The notes beneath the pieces are model-generated. The model worked only from the letters and a program-made list of their open reading frames with translations, did no database searches and was not told the DNA's origin. The position numbers and the translations under genes were made by a program. Shown piece by piece: positions 1-12,059 of a stretch of 64,000 nt of DNA (positions are counted from its first letter, which is position 1; every line of letters begins with the position of its first letter). Source of the stretch: Comamonadaceae bacterium (GTDB lineage: Bacteria > Pseudomonadota > Gammaproteobacteria > Burkholderiales > Burkholderiaceae_C); NCBI GenBank assembly GCA_947442105.1, contig CANEVH010000010.1, positions 1-64,000 on the forward strand. Reading direction: 5' to 3'.

Positions 1-94
1 CGGCCAGTCTGCGGACGAAGCCACGGCCCTGATCATGAAGGCGCGCGAGCATTGGTTCTCCAATGACGCCGCTTCTCAAGAGTCACGGTCATGA
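1..94 (+). CDS. nusA: C-terminal end of transcription termination/antitermination protein NusA (partial, starts before window)
   Basis: Frame 2 reads GQSADEATALIMKAREHWFSNDAASQESRS* immediately upstream of infB; conserved nusA-infB order. Confidence 0.7.
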   Translation, partial: GQSADEATALIMKAREHWFSNDAASQESRS

Positions 95-109
95 AAGGTT
101 AGCCCATAC

Positions 110-3010
110 ATGTCAAGTACGACCGTCGCTGAGTTCGCCAATGAACTCAAAAAATCCACCGAAACCCTGCTCGAGCAGTTGAAGTCCGCAGGCGTTGCCA
201 AGGCGTCGCCCAGCGACGTTTTGACCGATGCAGACAAACACAGTTTGCTCAATTACCTGCAAAGCAGCCACGGCACTGCAGTTGCGGACCGCAAGAAAAT
301 CACCTTGGTCAAAAAGCAGACCACTGAGATCAAGCAGGCAGACGCCAGCGGCAAAGCGCGCACTATCCAGGTCGAAGTGCGAAAAAAGCGAACCTTTGTG
401 CGCCGAGAAGACGGTCAGGATGCGCTGCCCGAAGGCGCTGAAGCGCCGGTCGCCCCAGCAAGCACCGCCCCCGTGATTGATGACGCGGAACTGGTACGCC
501 GCGAAGAACAAGCGCGTCACCAAGCGGAGTTCATTCGCCGCCAAGAAGAAGAACTGGCAGCACGCCGCCAGGAGCGCGAAGAGCAAGAAGCCAAAGCCCG
601 CGCTGCGCACGAAAAGGCGGCGGCAGACGCTGCCCAGGCACAAGCCGAGACCGCTGCCAAAGCCCTGGCTGCAAAAGCCGCACCGCTTGCCGTGGCAAGC
701 GCGCCCGCAGAGCCCGAGGCAGGCCGTCCCGTAGCAGACAGTGCACAAACAGCCGCCCAGGCCGCCAGCTTGGCGCGCGACGCCGCGCTTGCAAGTGCTG
801 CCGCCGCGTCCAAAGTCGCTGCAGCCGAAGAAACCAAGCGCGCGTCTGAGCTGGGTGATCGCCGCCGCAAGGCCGAAGCCGAGGCAGCGGCCATTCGCCT
901 GATGATGGCCACGCCAAACAAAGTGGCCGTGCCCTTGAAAAAGCCCGAGCCGCCCAAGCCTGTGGTGGACGCCAAGGCCGCCATCAAAGGAACCTTGCAC
1001 AAACCAGCGACCGGCTCCACCGTGGCCAAGCCCGCTGCAAGCACCACTGCCGCAGGCGCTGGCAAAGAAGTCAAGTCCGCCAAGCTCTCTAGCAGCTGGG
1101 CCGGTGATCCAGCTAAAAAGAAAGAACTCAAAACCCGTGGCGACACCGGTGCGGGTGCCGGACGCTCGACCAACTGGCGCGCAGGGCCGCGCGGCCGCCG
1201 CGGCAACGACCGCGACCGTGACGACCATGTGCAAGCCGCACCGGTGGAAGCGCGCGTGCTCGAAGTCCACGTGCCCGAGACCATTACCGTGGCCGAGCTG
1301 GCGCACAAGATGGCGGTGAAAGCCTCCGAGGTCATCAAGCAGCTGATGAAGCTGGGCCAAATGGTCACCATCAACCAGCCACTGGACCAGGACACCGCGA
1401 TGATCGTGGTCGAAGAACTGGGCCACACCGCTGTGATCGCCGCGCTGGACGACCCCGAAGCCTTTACCGACGACGACGTGACGCAAGCCCAGTTCGAGTC
1501 CTTGCCTCGCGCTCCGGTGGTCACCGTCATGGGCCACGTGGACCATGGCAAAACTTCGCTGCTGGACTACATTCGCCGCGCCAAAGTGGCCTCCGGCGAA
1601 GCCGGTGGCATTACCCAGCACATTGGCGCCTACCACGTGGAAACACCGCGCGGCATGATCTCTTTCTTGGACACCCCGGGCCACGAAGCGTTTACCGCCA
1701 TGCGTGCCCGTGGTGCCAAGGCCACCGACATCGTGATTTTGGTGGTCGCGGCCGACGACGGCGTCATGCCGCAAACCAAAGAGGCGATCAAGCACGCCAA
1801 GGCGGCGGGCGTGCCCATCGTGGTGGCGATCAACAAGATCGACAAACCCGACTCCAACCCCGAGCGCGTGAAGAATGAGCTGGTCGTTGAAGAGGTGGTT
1901 CCTGAGGAATTTGGTGGCGATTCGCCTTTTGTGTCCGTGTCCGCCAAAACCGGCCAGGGCATCGACCAATTGCTGGAACAAGTGCTGCTGCAGGCCGAAG
2001 TGCTGGAACTGCGCGCCCCGGTCTCGTCCATGGCCAAGGGCTTGGTGATCGAGGCGCGGCTGGACAAAGGGCGCGGTCCCGTGGCCACTATTCTGGTGCA
2101 GTCCGGCACGCTCAAGACAGGCGATGTGGTGCTGGCTGGCCAAACCTTTGGCCGTGTGCGCGCCATGCTGGACGAAAACGGCAAGGCGATCAAAGAAGCC
2201 GGGCCGTCCATTCCGGTCGAAATCCAAGGTCTCACCGACGTGCCGCAGGCGGGTGACGAGTTCATGGTCATGTCCGACGAACGCCGCGCCCGTGAAATTG
2301 CCACCTACCGCGCTGGCAAGTTCCGCAACACCAAGCTGGCCAAGCAGCAAGCCGCCAAGCTGGAAAACATGTTCAGCGATATGTCCGGCGGCGACGTCAA
2401 GATGCTGCCCATCATCGTCAAGGCCGACGTGCAGGGTTCGCAAGAGGCACTGGCTGCGTCCCTGCTCAAGCTCTCGACTGACGAGGTGAAAGTGCAAATG
2501 GTGTATTCCGCCGTGGGCGGCATCAGCGAGTCCGACATCAATTTGGCCATTGCGTCCAAAGCGGTGGTGATTGGCTTCAATGTGCGCGCCGACGCTGGTG
2601 CCCGCAAACTGGCCGAACACAATGGCGTGGACATCCATTACTACAGCATCATTTACGACGCGGTTGACGAACTCAAAGCCGCCATGTCGGGCATGCTGGC
2701 GCCGGAAAAGCGCGAAGAAGTGATTGGCTTTGCCGAGATTCGCACCGTGTTTGTGGCGTCCAAGATTGGTACTGTGGCTGGCTGTATGGTCACCGGTGGC
2801 CACGTCAACCGCAGCGCGCATTTCCGTCTGTTGCGCGACAACGCGGTCATCTATACCGGCGAGCTGGATTCGCTCAAGCGCATGAAAGACGATGTGCGCG
2901 AAGTCAAGGAAGGCTTTGAGTGCGGTATCAAACTCAAGAACTACAACGACATTGCGGTGGGTGACCAGTTGGAATTCTTCGAGATCAAAGAAATCGCTCG
3001 CACGATATGA
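110..3010 (+). CDS. infB: Translation initiation factor IF-2
   Basis: 966 aa; GTPase motifs [31 protein letters not shown]; Ala/Lys/Glu-rich N-terminal region typical of IF-2. Confidence 0.98.
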   Translation: MSSTTVAEFANELKKSTETLLEQLKSAGVAKASPSDVLTDADKHSLLNYLQSSHGTAVADRKKITLVKKQTTEIKQADASGKARTIQVEVRKKRTFVRREDGQDALPEGAEAPVAPASTAPVIDDAELVRREEQARHQAEFIRRQEEELAARRQEREEQEAKARAAHEKAAADAAQAQAETAAKALAAKAAPLAVASAPAEPEAGRPVADSAQTAAQAASLARDAALASAAAASKVAAAEETKRASELGDRRRKAEAEAAAIRLMMATPNKVAVPLKKPEPPKPVVDAKAAIKGTLHKPATGSTVAKPAASTTAAGAGKEVKSAKLSSSWAGDPAKKKELKTRGDTGAGAGRSTNWRAGPRGRRGNDRDRDDHVQAAPVEARVLEVHVPETITVAELAHKMAVKASEVIKQLMKLGQMVTINQPLDQDTAMIVVEELGHTAVIAALDDPEAFTDDDVTQAQFESLPRAPVVTVMGHVDHGKTSLLDYIRRAKVASGEAGGITQHIGAYHVETPRGMISFLDTPGHEAFTAMRARGAKATDIVILVVAADDGVMPQTKEAIKHAKAAGVPIVVAINKIDKPDSNPERVKNELVVEEVVPEEFGGDSPFVSVSAKTGQGIDQLLEQVLLQAEVLELRAPVSSMAKGLVIEARLDKGRGPVATILVQSGTLKTGDVVLAGQTFGRVRAMLDENGKAIKEAGPSIPVEIQGLTDVPQAGDEFMVMSDERRAREIATYRAGKFRNTKLAKQQAAKLENMFSDMSGGDVKMLPIIVKADVQGSQEALAASLLKLSTDEVKVQMVYSAVGGISESDINLAIASKAVVIGFNVRADAGARKLAEHNGVDIHYYSIIYDAVDELKAAMSGMLAPEKREEVIGFAEIRTVFVASKIGTVAGCMVTGGHVNRSAHFRLLRDNAVIYTGELDSLKRMKDDVREVKEGFECGIKLKNYNDIAVGDQLEFFEIKEIARTI

Positions 3011-3101
3011 GCCCCCACGCTGGTCACTACGTGTACTGCGCTGCCCCCCGGGGGGGGCGTCGCGCGCCTTGGGGCGGCCCGGCGGCGCGCGGAGCCTGTC
3101 T

Positions 3102-3470
3102 GTGAAGAAAAAGTCCTCTGCGCCCAACCGAGGTTTTCGCGTCGCCGACCAGATCCAGCGCGATCTGACCGAGCTGATCGCGCGCGAGTTGAAAGACCCG
3201 CGCGTGGGCATGGTGACCATTCAGTCGGTGGAGGTGACGCCGGACTACGCGCACGCCAAGGTGTATTTCAGCTTGCTGGTGGGAGACCCGGTGCAGTGCG
3301 CCGAAGGCCTGAACCAGGCGGCGGGTTTCTTGCGCTCGGGTTTGTTCAAGCGCTTGCACATTCACACTGTGCCCACGCTGCATTTTTTGTTCGACCAGAC
3401 CACCGAGCGCGCGGCCGATATGAACGCCTTGATCGCGCGCGCCGTGTCGTCGCGCGCCAAAGAGGACTGA
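3102..3470 (+). CDS. rbfA: 30S ribosome-binding factor A
   Basis: [57 protein letters not shown]; probable GTG start, trimmed from the longer ORF at 2892; between infB and truB. Confidence 0.9.
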   Translation: MKKKSSAPNRGFRVADQIQRDLTELIARELKDPRVGMVTIQSVEVTPDYAHAKVYFSLLVGDPVQCAEGLNQAAGFLRSGLFKRLHIHTVPTLHFLFDQTTERAADMNALIARAVSSRAKED

Positions 3471-3476
3471 AAGACG

Positions 3477-4436
3477 ATGAACGCGCCCCGTGCACGGCTT
3501 GCGAGGCGCCCCGTGCATGGGGTGCTGTTGCTGGACAAGCCCTTGGGTTTCTCCAGCAACCAGGCTTTGCAAAAGGCCAAGTGGCTGTTGCGGGCCGAAA
3601 AAGCCGGCCACACCGGCACGCTCGATCCGCTGGCCACCGGGGTTTTGCCGCTGTGCTTTGGCGCGGCGACCAAGTTCAGCCAGATGCACCTGGACGCCGA
3701 CAAGGTGTACGAGGCCACGCTGCACTTGGGTGTGAAGACCAGCACGGCCGACGCCGAGGGCGAAGTTCTGAATGAGCGAGCGGTGCAGGTGAGTGTGGAA
3801 GACATTGAACGGGTGGTGCGCCAGTTCACCGGGGCCATACGCCAGGTGCCGCCCATGCACAGCGCCTTAAAGAAGGATGGCAAGGCCTTGTACGAATACG
3901 CCAGGGCGGGTATCGAGGTGGAACGCGCAGCGCGCGATGTGACGATTTACGCCTTGCGCGTGCTGGAAATGCCCACGGTGGCGGCCCCACATGTGCTGAA
4001 AATTGAGGTGAGCTGTAGCAAGGGCACCTACATCCGCACCCTGGGTGAGGACATGGGGGAGGCCTTGGCTTGTGGAGCGCACTTAAGTGCTTTGCGGCGC
4101 ACCCGCACCGGGGGTTTTGGAGAAACGCAGTGCGTGAGTTTGGAGTCATTGGAGGCAATGACAGACGCGCAAAGGCTGGGCCTGCTGCTGCCGGTGGATG
4201 CCTTGTTGGAAGGTCATCACCGCGTCACTCTGGAGAGCGAGAGTGCAGGGCGGTTTTTGAGTGGTGTGCGCCGGCGCGGTGAATGGTCCGACGCAGGGCA
4301 AGTGGCGGTGTACGCCGCAAGTCCTGCCGCCTTATTGGGCACGGGCCATGTGAAGGCTGGGGAATTGATACCGGGGCGGCTGTTGAGTCCGCTCGATATT
4401 GCTCAGGTGCAGGCGCAAAGTGTGGCGCTGGCCTAG
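3477..4436 (+). CDS. truB: tRNA pseudouridine(55) synthase
   Basis: [53 protein letters not shown] motif. Confidence 0.97.
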   Translation: MNAPRARLARRPVHGVLLLDKPLGFSSNQALQKAKWLLRAEKAGHTGTLDPLATGVLPLCFGAATKFSQMHLDADKVYEATLHLGVKTSTADAEGEVLNERAVQVSVEDIERVVRQFTGAIRQVPPMHSALKKDGKALYEYARAGIEVERAARDVTIYALRVLEMPTVAAPHVLKIEVSCSKGTYIRTLGEDMGEALACGAHLSALRRTRTGGFGETQCVSLESLEAMTDAQRLGLLLPVDALLEGHHRVTLESESAGRFLSGVRRRGEWSDAGQVAVYAASPAALLGTGHVKAGELIPGRLLSPLDIAQVQAQSVALA

Positions 4437-4483
4437 GCCATGAATACGAATTGAAATTTGAATCTGTTGAAAGAAAGTGAAAC

Positions 4484-6307
<1,824 letters not shown>

Positions 6308-6361
6308 ACCGCTGAGTGGTCGGCGCTGGGCGGAAATGGCCTAGACTCCACCCGCACAATG

Positions 6362-6388
6362 CAGCGCCCCCTTGGGGCGCTGTTTTTA
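6362..6388 (+). terminator. Rho-independent terminator downstream of typA
   Basis: CAGCGCCCC-CTT-GGGGCGCTG hairpin followed by TTTTT. Confidence 0.75.
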
Positions 6389-6439
6389 TTTGGATTCAAT
6401 GCGGCCCTGCCCACGCCGCGATGCGAAAGGTTTTGCAGC

Positions 6440-7531
6440 ATGTGCGAGTTTTTGATCACCGAAGTTCGCGGCCAAGTGGGCCTTATCACCTTGAACCGGC
6501 CCAAGGCGCTTAACGCCTTGAATCTGGACATGGTGCGCGGCTTGGCGCGCGCGCTGCTGGCCTGGGAGCACGACCCGGCGATCCGGGCCGTTGCGATTCG
6601 CGGCACCAGCAAGCTGGGCAACTTTGGCGGCTTTTGCGCCGGTGGCGACATCCGCTTTTTCCATCAAGCAGCCTTGGGTGGCAGCCCGGCGCTGGAGGAC
6701 TTTTTTACCGAAGAGTACGCGCTCAACCACCTGATTCACCGCTACCCCAAGCCCTACATCGCATTCATGGACGGCATCGTCATGGGCGGGGGCATGGGCA
6801 TCAGCCAGGGAACGCGCTACCGCTTGGTCACCGACAACACCAAAATGGCCATGCCCGAGACGCACATCGGACTGTTCCCGGACGTGGGCGGGGGCTATTT
6901 CTTGAGCCGCTGCCCGGGAAGCACCGGTGAATGGCTGGCCTTGACGGGCGCAGTGCTCAATGCCCAGGGGGCTATCGCTTTGGGCCTGGCCGACCACTGC
7001 CTGGATGCGAGCCGCCTGGACGCCGCATGGCAGGCCTTGGGCAGCCTGCCCGCAGGCGCAGGGCTGGCGCCGTGGCTTGCAGAATTTGCGCTGATGCCGT
7101 CGACGCCAAGTGCCTTGGAGCGGGAGCGTATCGACCAGGTGTTTTCACTCCCCTCTGTTGTTGACATGCTGCACGCGCTGGAGGCGGCAAGCGACGGCTG
7201 GAGCCAGCACACTGCGGCCACCCTGCGCCACCGTTCGCCGCTCATGCTGCACGTGGCGCTGGAGCAGGTGCGCCGCGCACGCACCATGTGCTTGGCAGAC
7301 GACTTGCGCATGGAGCGGGACATGGTGCGCCATTGCTTCCAGACCGCGCACTTGGGGCGCAGCGGCGCGGCCAGTGAAACCGTGGAAGGCATCCGCGCCC
7401 TGGCCGTGGACAAAGACAATCAGCCGCGCTGGAACCCGATGCGGGTGGAAGACGTGACGCCCGAAATGGTGGCACCGTTCTTCGTCAGCCCGTGGCCATC
7501 CCATGCGCATCCTCTGCTCGCGCTGGATTGA
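6440..7531 (+). CDS. Enoyl-CoA hydratase/isomerase family protein, 3-hydroxyisobutyryl-CoA hydrolase-like
   Basis: MCEFLITEVRGQVGLITLNRPKALNALNLDMV..., GGFCAGGDIRFF, DGIVMGGGMGIS, PETHIGLFPDVGGGYFLSR; start chosen at the second Met of the ORF. Confidence 0.85.
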   Translation: MCEFLITEVRGQVGLITLNRPKALNALNLDMVRGLARALLAWEHDPAIRAVAIRGTSKLGNFGGFCAGGDIRFFHQAALGGSPALEDFFTEEYALNHLIHRYPKPYIAFMDGIVMGGGMGISQGTRYRLVTDNTKMAMPETHIGLFPDVGGGYFLSRCPGSTGEWLALTGAVLNAQGAIALGLADHCLDASRLDAAWQALGSLPAGAGLAPWLAEFALMPSTPSALERERIDQVFSLPSVVDMLHALEAASDGWSQHTAATLRHRSPLMLHVALEQVRRARTMCLADDLRMERDMVRHCFQTAHLGRSGAASETVEGIRALAVDKDNQPRWNPMRVEDVTPEMVAPFFVSPWPSHAHPLLALD

Positions 7532-7575
7532 GACGGCGAGCGCCGCCGCTGGGCCTTTCACCCTTAACCTGGAAG

Positions 7576-7616
7576 AACTTTCATGGCTGGGGGTGCAGCG
7601 CACCTTCATGAAAGTT
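7576..7616. repeat. Intergenic hairpin repeat, family A copy 1
   Basis: AACTTTCATGgctgggGGTGCaGCGCACCttCATGAAAGTT: perfect 10-bp outer arms, between convergent genes. Confidence 0.8.
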
Positions 7617-8088
7617 AGCGGTGGTGCACCTTCATGGCGCGCTCCACCTCGCGCTTGCCTTCGCGGTCTTTGATGGTGTCGCGCTTGTCGTGCTCGGCTT
7701 TGCCTTTGGCCAGGGCAATTTCGCACTTGATCTTGCCGGTCTTCCAATGCAGGTTGATAGGCACCAGGGTGTATCCTTTTTGCTCTACCTTGCCGATTAG
7801 GCGCTCAATTTCCGCCTTGTGCATCAATAACTTTTTGGTGCGCACCTTGTCCGGGCTGATGTGGCTGGACGCGGTGTGGAGCGGGTTGATTTGCAAGCCA
7901 ATCAAAAACAGCTCTTGGTTGCGCACCACCACGTAGCCGTCGGTGAGTTGCACCTTGCCTTCGCGCAGCGACTTCACCTCCCAACCTTCGAGCACCAAGC
8001 CGGCCTCGAAGCGCTCCTCGAAAAAATAGTTGTACGCGGCCTTTTTGTTGTCGGCAATGCGGGACGCGGTATCGGGTTTTTTTGCCAT
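7615..8088 (-). CDS. smpB: SsrA-binding protein SmpB
   Basis: [56 protein letters not shown]; 157 aa. Confidence 0.96.
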   Translation of the reverse strand: MAKKPDTASRIADNKKAAYNYFFEERFEAGLVLEGWEVKSLREGKVQLTDGYVVVRNQELFLIGLQINPLHTASSHISPDKVRTKKLLMHKAEIERLIGKVEQKGYTLVPINLHWKTGKIKCEIALAKGKAEHDKRDTIKDREGKREVERAMKVHHR

Positions 8089-8154
8089 GGGGGGTGGTGG
8101 GGTGAAAGACAGTTTCCAAAGAGAGCGTGACTACAATCCCGCACACCCCATTCT

Positions 8155-8598
8155 ATGAAAACCGTTCACAAGTCCGTCCTGCTCTGGTATAGCCCTGAAG
8201 AAATGTACGCATTGGTGACGGACGTGGACCAATACCCCCAGTTCTTGCCTTGGTGCGACCGCGCGGCCGTCTTGAGCCGCGACGCAAGCGGCGTCACCGC
8301 CGAAGTGGGCATCGCATTCGGTGGCATCCACCAGTCCTTTACCACCCGCAATACGCACAGCGCGCCCAGCCAAGTGGGCATGGCGCTGGTCAAAGGTCCG
8401 TTTTCAAAGCTGGATGGGCAGTGGAGCTTTTTGCCGGTAGGGGACGGTTCACAACGGGCCTGCAAGGTCGCACTGTCCCTGCACTACGGCTTTGACAGCG
8501 CGGTCTTGAGTCGTCTGGTGGGGCCGGTGTTTGACAAGATTGCAGCGACGCTGGTCGATGCCTTTGTCAAGCGCGCGCGCCAAGTCTATGGCGAGTGA
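8155..8598 (+). CDS. ratA: RatA/COQ10-type START-domain protein (type II toxin RatA family)
   Basis: MKTVHKSVLLWYSPEEMYALVTDVDQYPQFLPWCDRAAVL; classic smpB-ratA-rnfH neighbourhood. Confidence 0.92.
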   Translation: MKTVHKSVLLWYSPEEMYALVTDVDQYPQFLPWCDRAAVLSRDASGVTAEVGIAFGGIHQSFTTRNTHSAPSQVGMALVKGPFSKLDGQWSFLPVGDGSQRACKVALSLHYGFDSAVLSRLVGPVFDKIAATLVDAFVKRARQVYGE

Positions 8599-8947
8599 GC
8601 CGGGCGAACGCCCGCAAATCACGGTAACCGTGGTCTACAGCGCTGCACCCCGCACGGTGCAAGAACTCGCCATGGAGTTCCCATCCGGGTGCTTGGTTGC
8701 AGACGCGCTGGCGCAAGCCGCACCCCGATTGGGCATGAGCGCGGCGCAGATGCGCGGCTTGGAGGTCGGTGTGTGGGGAAAAAAGGTGGGCCTGCAACAC
8801 GCTTTGCAAAATGCGGACCGTTTGGAACTGTACCGACCACTGGCGGTAGACCCCAAGGTGGCGCGGCGCGAGCGCTTTGTGCGCCAAGGTGCCAAATCGG
8901 CTGGCCTGTTCGCCACGCGGCGCGCCAACAGCAAGGCGGGTTACTGA
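8588..8947 (+). CDS. rnfH: RnfH family protein (UPF0125)
   Basis: ITVTVVYSAAPRTVQELAMEFPSGCLVADAL...LEVGVWGKKVGLQHALQNADRLELYRPLAVDPKVARRERF; overlaps the end of ratA. Confidence 0.9.
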   Translation: MASEPGERPQITVTVVYSAAPRTVQELAMEFPSGCLVADALAQAAPRLGMSAAQMRGLEVGVWGKKVGLQHALQNADRLELYRPLAVDPKVARRERFVRQGAKSAGLFATRRANSKAGY

Positions 8948-9044
8948 GCAGGCTTGCAATGCCGAGGGTGCATGTTTCAGGGTAAACCCCGGATGCGCGC
9001 TCTCATTTGATGGAAGGCAGGTGGCTAAAATCGCGCTCGCATTG

Positions 9045-9083
9045 ATCGGCGGCCCCGAAACCCTCGGGACTGGCCGATTTTTT
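9045..9083 (+). terminator. Terminator-like hairpin upstream of livH
   Basis: ATCGGC..CCCGA-aaccc-TCGGG..GGCCGAT followed by TTTTT, about 75 nt before livH. Confidence 0.5.
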
Positions 9084-9158
9084 GCTATTGAAGCCGTGAC
9101 ACCACCCGTGTTCGCGGCCACTTTGGTTCAAACACAAGAACTTCGCAAAAGGTTTGAC

Positions 9159-10088
9159 ATGGATATTTTTATACAGCAGGTGATCAATGGCTTGGTATTG
9201 GGGAGCATGTATGCGCTGATTGCCTTGGGTTACACCATGGTCTACGGCATCATTAACCTGATCAATTTCGCCCATGGCGAGGTGATGATGGTGGGAGCGC
9301 TCACCAGCTGGTCCATCATTGGGCTGATGCAGGAGTCCATGCCCGGCACGCCCGGTTTCGTGATTTTGATCATCGCTTTGTTGATCGCCTGTGTGGTTGC
9401 CGCTTCGCTCAACTTTGTGATTGAGAAGGTGGCCTACCGGCCCCTGCGCAACAGCCCCAAGCTCGCGCCCCTGATCACTGCCATCGGCATGTCTATCTTG
9501 CTCCAAACGCTGGCCATGATTATTTGGAAGCCCAATTACAAGTCCTACCCCACTTTGTTGCCCAACACCCCGATTGACATTGCAGGCGCAGTCATCACCC
9601 CTACCCAGGTGATGATTTTGGGCTTTACCGCCGTCTCACTGGCGGTGCTGATGTGGCTGGTCAACTACACCAAGCTCGGCCGCGCCATGCGTGCCACAGC
9701 CGAGAACCCGCGTGTGGCAGGCCTTATGGGCGTTAAGCCCGATGTGGTGATTTCTGCCACCTTTGTGATTGGCGCGGTTCTGGCCGCTATTGCTGGCGTG
9801 ATGTACGCGTCCAACTACGGCACCGCGCAGCACGCCATGGGCTTTTTGCCCGGCCTCAAAGCGTTTACGGCGGCGGTGTTTGGCGGTATCGGCAATCTGG
9901 GCGGCGCGGTAGTGGGGGCGCTTTTGCTGGGCTTGATTGAGTCTATTGGCGCGGGCTATATCGGCGCGCTCACCGGCGGTGTGCTGGGCAGCCATTACTC
10001 GGATATTTTTGCCTTCATCGTGCTCATTGTGGTGTTGACCTTGCGCCCCTCAGGCCTGCTAGGCGAACGTGTGGCCGACCGCGCCTAA
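9159..10088 (+). CDS. livH: Branched-chain amino acid ABC transporter permease LivH-type
   Basis: MDIFIQQVINGLVLGSMYALIALGYTMVYGIINLINFAHGEVMMVG; trimmed from the ORF at 8877. Confidence 0.93.
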   Translation: MDIFIQQVINGLVLGSMYALIALGYTMVYGIINLINFAHGEVMMVGALTSWSIIGLMQESMPGTPGFVILIIALLIACVVAASLNFVIEKVAYRPLRNSPKLAPLITAIGMSILLQTLAMIIWKPNYKSYPTLLPNTPIDIAGAVITPTQVMILGFTAVSLAVLMWLVNYTKLGRAMRATAENPRVAGLMGVKPDVVISATFVIGAVLAAIAGVMYASNYGTAQHAMGFLPGLKAFTAAVFGGIGNLGGAVVGALLLGLIESIGAGYIGALTGGVLGSHYSDIFAFIVLIVVLTLRPSGLLGERVADRA

Positions 10089-10098
10089 GGAGAAACCC

Positions 10099-11187
10099 AT
10101 GAAACAACAACAAAGATTTTTTCTTTTTGCGCTGGGCGCGTTAGCGCTGCTGGTCTTGCCCATGGGTTTGCAGCAGTTTGGCAACGCCTGGGTGCGCATT
10201 GCCGATATGGCGCTGCTCTACGTGCTGCTGGCCGTGGGCCTGAACATCGTCGTGGGTTACGCTGGTTTGCTCGACCTCGGGTACGTGGCCTTCTTTGCCA
10301 TTGGCGCGTATTCCTACGGTCTGTTGAACTCACCGCAGCTGGTGGAAACCTTTCCGGTCTTGTTGACGATGTTTCCGCAGGGACTGCATTCACCCATCTG
10401 GCTTGCGCTCCCCTTGGCAGCGGGTCTGGCTGGCATATTGGGCGTGTTGCTAGGCGCACCCACTTTGCGCCTGCGCGGCGACTATTTGGCCATCGTGACC
10501 CTGGGTTTTGGCGAAATCATCCGCGTGTTTTTGAACAACCTGGATAACCCGATTAATATTACCAACGGCCCCAAGGGGGTCAGCCAAATCGACTCCTTGC
10601 ATTTCTTTGGTTTTGATTTGGGCAAAAAGCTGGTGGTCGGTGGGTTTGAGTTTGCATCCGTGTCGCTGTACTACTACCTGTTCTTGGCCTTGGTGCTGCT
10701 CAGCGTGTTGATATCGCACCGGCTGGAGGTCTCGCGCATTGGCCGGGCGTGGATGGCTATCCGAGAGGACGAGATCGCAGCCAAGGCCATGGGCATCAAC
10801 ACCCGCAACCTCAAGCTCACCGCCTTTGGCATGGGTGCCACCTTTGGCGGCGTCTCGGGTGCGTTGTTTGCGTCGTTTCAAGGCTTCATCTCGCCTGAGT
10901 CGTTTAGTTTGATGGAGTCGGTGATGATTGTGGCTATGGTGGTGCTCGGTGGCGTGGGCCACTTGCCGGGCGTGATCTTGGGTGCGGTGCTCTTGTCGGC
11001 CTTGCCCGAGGTGCTGCGCTATGTGGCCGGCCCCTTGCAAAACATGACGGGCGGGCGGCTGGACGCGTCTATTCTGCGCCAGCTACTTATCGCCCTGGCC
11101 ATGGTCACGGTCATGCTGATGCGTCCGCGCGGCCTGTGGCCCACGCCCGAGCACGGCAAAAACTTGCCCCCGGCGGCCAAAGCCTGA
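10099..11187 (+). CDS. livM: Branched-chain amino acid ABC transporter permease LivM-type
   Basis: VGLNIVVGYAGLLDLGYVAFFAIGAYSYGLL, LRLRGDYLAIVTLGFGEIIRVFLNN. Confidence 0.93.
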   Translation: MKQQQRFFLFALGALALLVLPMGLQQFGNAWVRIADMALLYVLLAVGLNIVVGYAGLLDLGYVAFFAIGAYSYGLLNSPQLVETFPVLLTMFPQGLHSPIWLALPLAAGLAGILGVLLGAPTLRLRGDYLAIVTLGFGEIIRVFLNNLDNPINITNGPKGVSQIDSLHFFGFDLGKKLVVGGFEFASVSLYYYLFLALVLLSVLISHRLEVSRIGRAWMAIREDEIAAKAMGINTRNLKLTAFGMGATFGGVSGALFASFQGFISPESFSLMESVMIVAMVVLGGVGHLPGVILGAVLLSALPEVLRYVAGPLQNMTGGRLDASILRQLLIALAMVTVMLMRPRGLWPTPEHGKNLPPAAKA

Positions 11188-11198
11188 TTGGACAGACC

Positions 11199-11993
11199 AT
11201 GACAGACCCAAAAAATCCAACAAGCAAAGACACCGTCCTCAATGTGTCCGGTGTATCCAAGCGTTTTGGCGGCCTCCAAGCCCTGAGCGATGTGGGCATC
11301 AAGATCGAGCGCGGCCAGGTCTATGGCCTGATCGGCCCCAACGGCGCTGGCAAGACGACCTTTTTCAACGTCTTGACCGGTTTGTACACGCCCGACAGTG
11401 GCTCGTTTCAGCTGGCGGGCAAAACCTACCAACCCACGGCGGTGCATACCGTGGCCAAGGCGGGCATCGCCCGCACCTTCCAAAACATTCGCCTGTTTGC
11501 AGAAATGACGGCGCTGGAAAACGTGATGGTCGGGCGCCACATCCGCACCCACTCAGGCCTGCTGGGCGCCATGTTTCGCACCAGCACTTTCAAGGCCGAA
11601 GAAGCGGCGATTGCCCAGCGCGCGCACGAGCTGCTGGAGTACGTGGGCATAGCCAAATTTGCCGACTACAAGGCCCGCACCCTGAGCTACGGCGATCAGC
11701 GTCGCCTAGAGATTGCCCGCGCCCTGGCCACCGATCCGCAACTCATTGCGCTTGACGAACCGGCGGCGGGCATGAACGCCACAGAGAAAGTGATGCTGCG
11801 CGAGCTGATCGACCGCATCCGCAACGATAACCGCACGATTTTGCTGATCGAGCACGACGTGAAACTGGTCATGGGCCTGTGCGACCGCGTCACGGTCCTG
11901 GACTACGGCAAGCAAATTGCCGAAGGCACGCCCGCCGAGGTACAGAAGAACGAGAAAGTGATCGAGGCCTATTTGGGCACCAGCGGCCACTGA
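11199..11993 (+). CDS. livG: Branched-chain amino acid ABC transporter ATP-binding protein LivG-type
   Basis: Walker A GPNGAGKTT, LSYGDQRRLEIARALATDPQLIALDEPAAGMN. Confidence 0.93.
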   Translation: MTDPKNPTSKDTVLNVSGVSKRFGGLQALSDVGIKIERGQVYGLIGPNGAGKTTFFNVLTGLYTPDSGSFQLAGKTYQPTAVHTVAKAGIARTFQNIRLFAEMTALENVMVGRHIRTHSGLLGAMFRTSTFKAEEAAIAQRAHELLEYVGIAKFADYKARTLSYGDQRRLEIARALATDPQLIALDEPAAGMNATEKVMLRELIDRIRNDNRTILLIEHDVKLVMGLCDRVTVLDYGKQIAEGTPAEVQKNEKVIEAYLGTSGH

Positions 11994-12032
11994 CTTTCAT
12001 GGAGGCGCGCAGCGCCGCCCACCCTGAAAGTT
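11993..12032. repeat. Intergenic hairpin repeat, family A copy 2 (between livG and livF)
   Basis: ACTTTCATGGAGGCGCGCAGCGCCGCCCACCCTGAAAGTT followed by CTTTCACC. Confidence 0.65.
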
Positions 12033-12059
12033 CTTTCACCTTTGTTTCCAGGACAGCAC

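Noticed and set aside
113-3220. 1035-aa minus-strand ORF antisense to infB
   Set aside because: Long antisense ORF is a codon-bias artefact of GC-rich coding DNA; translation is Cys/His/Gly/Phe-rich with no recognisable domain, while infB on the plus strand is unambiguous.
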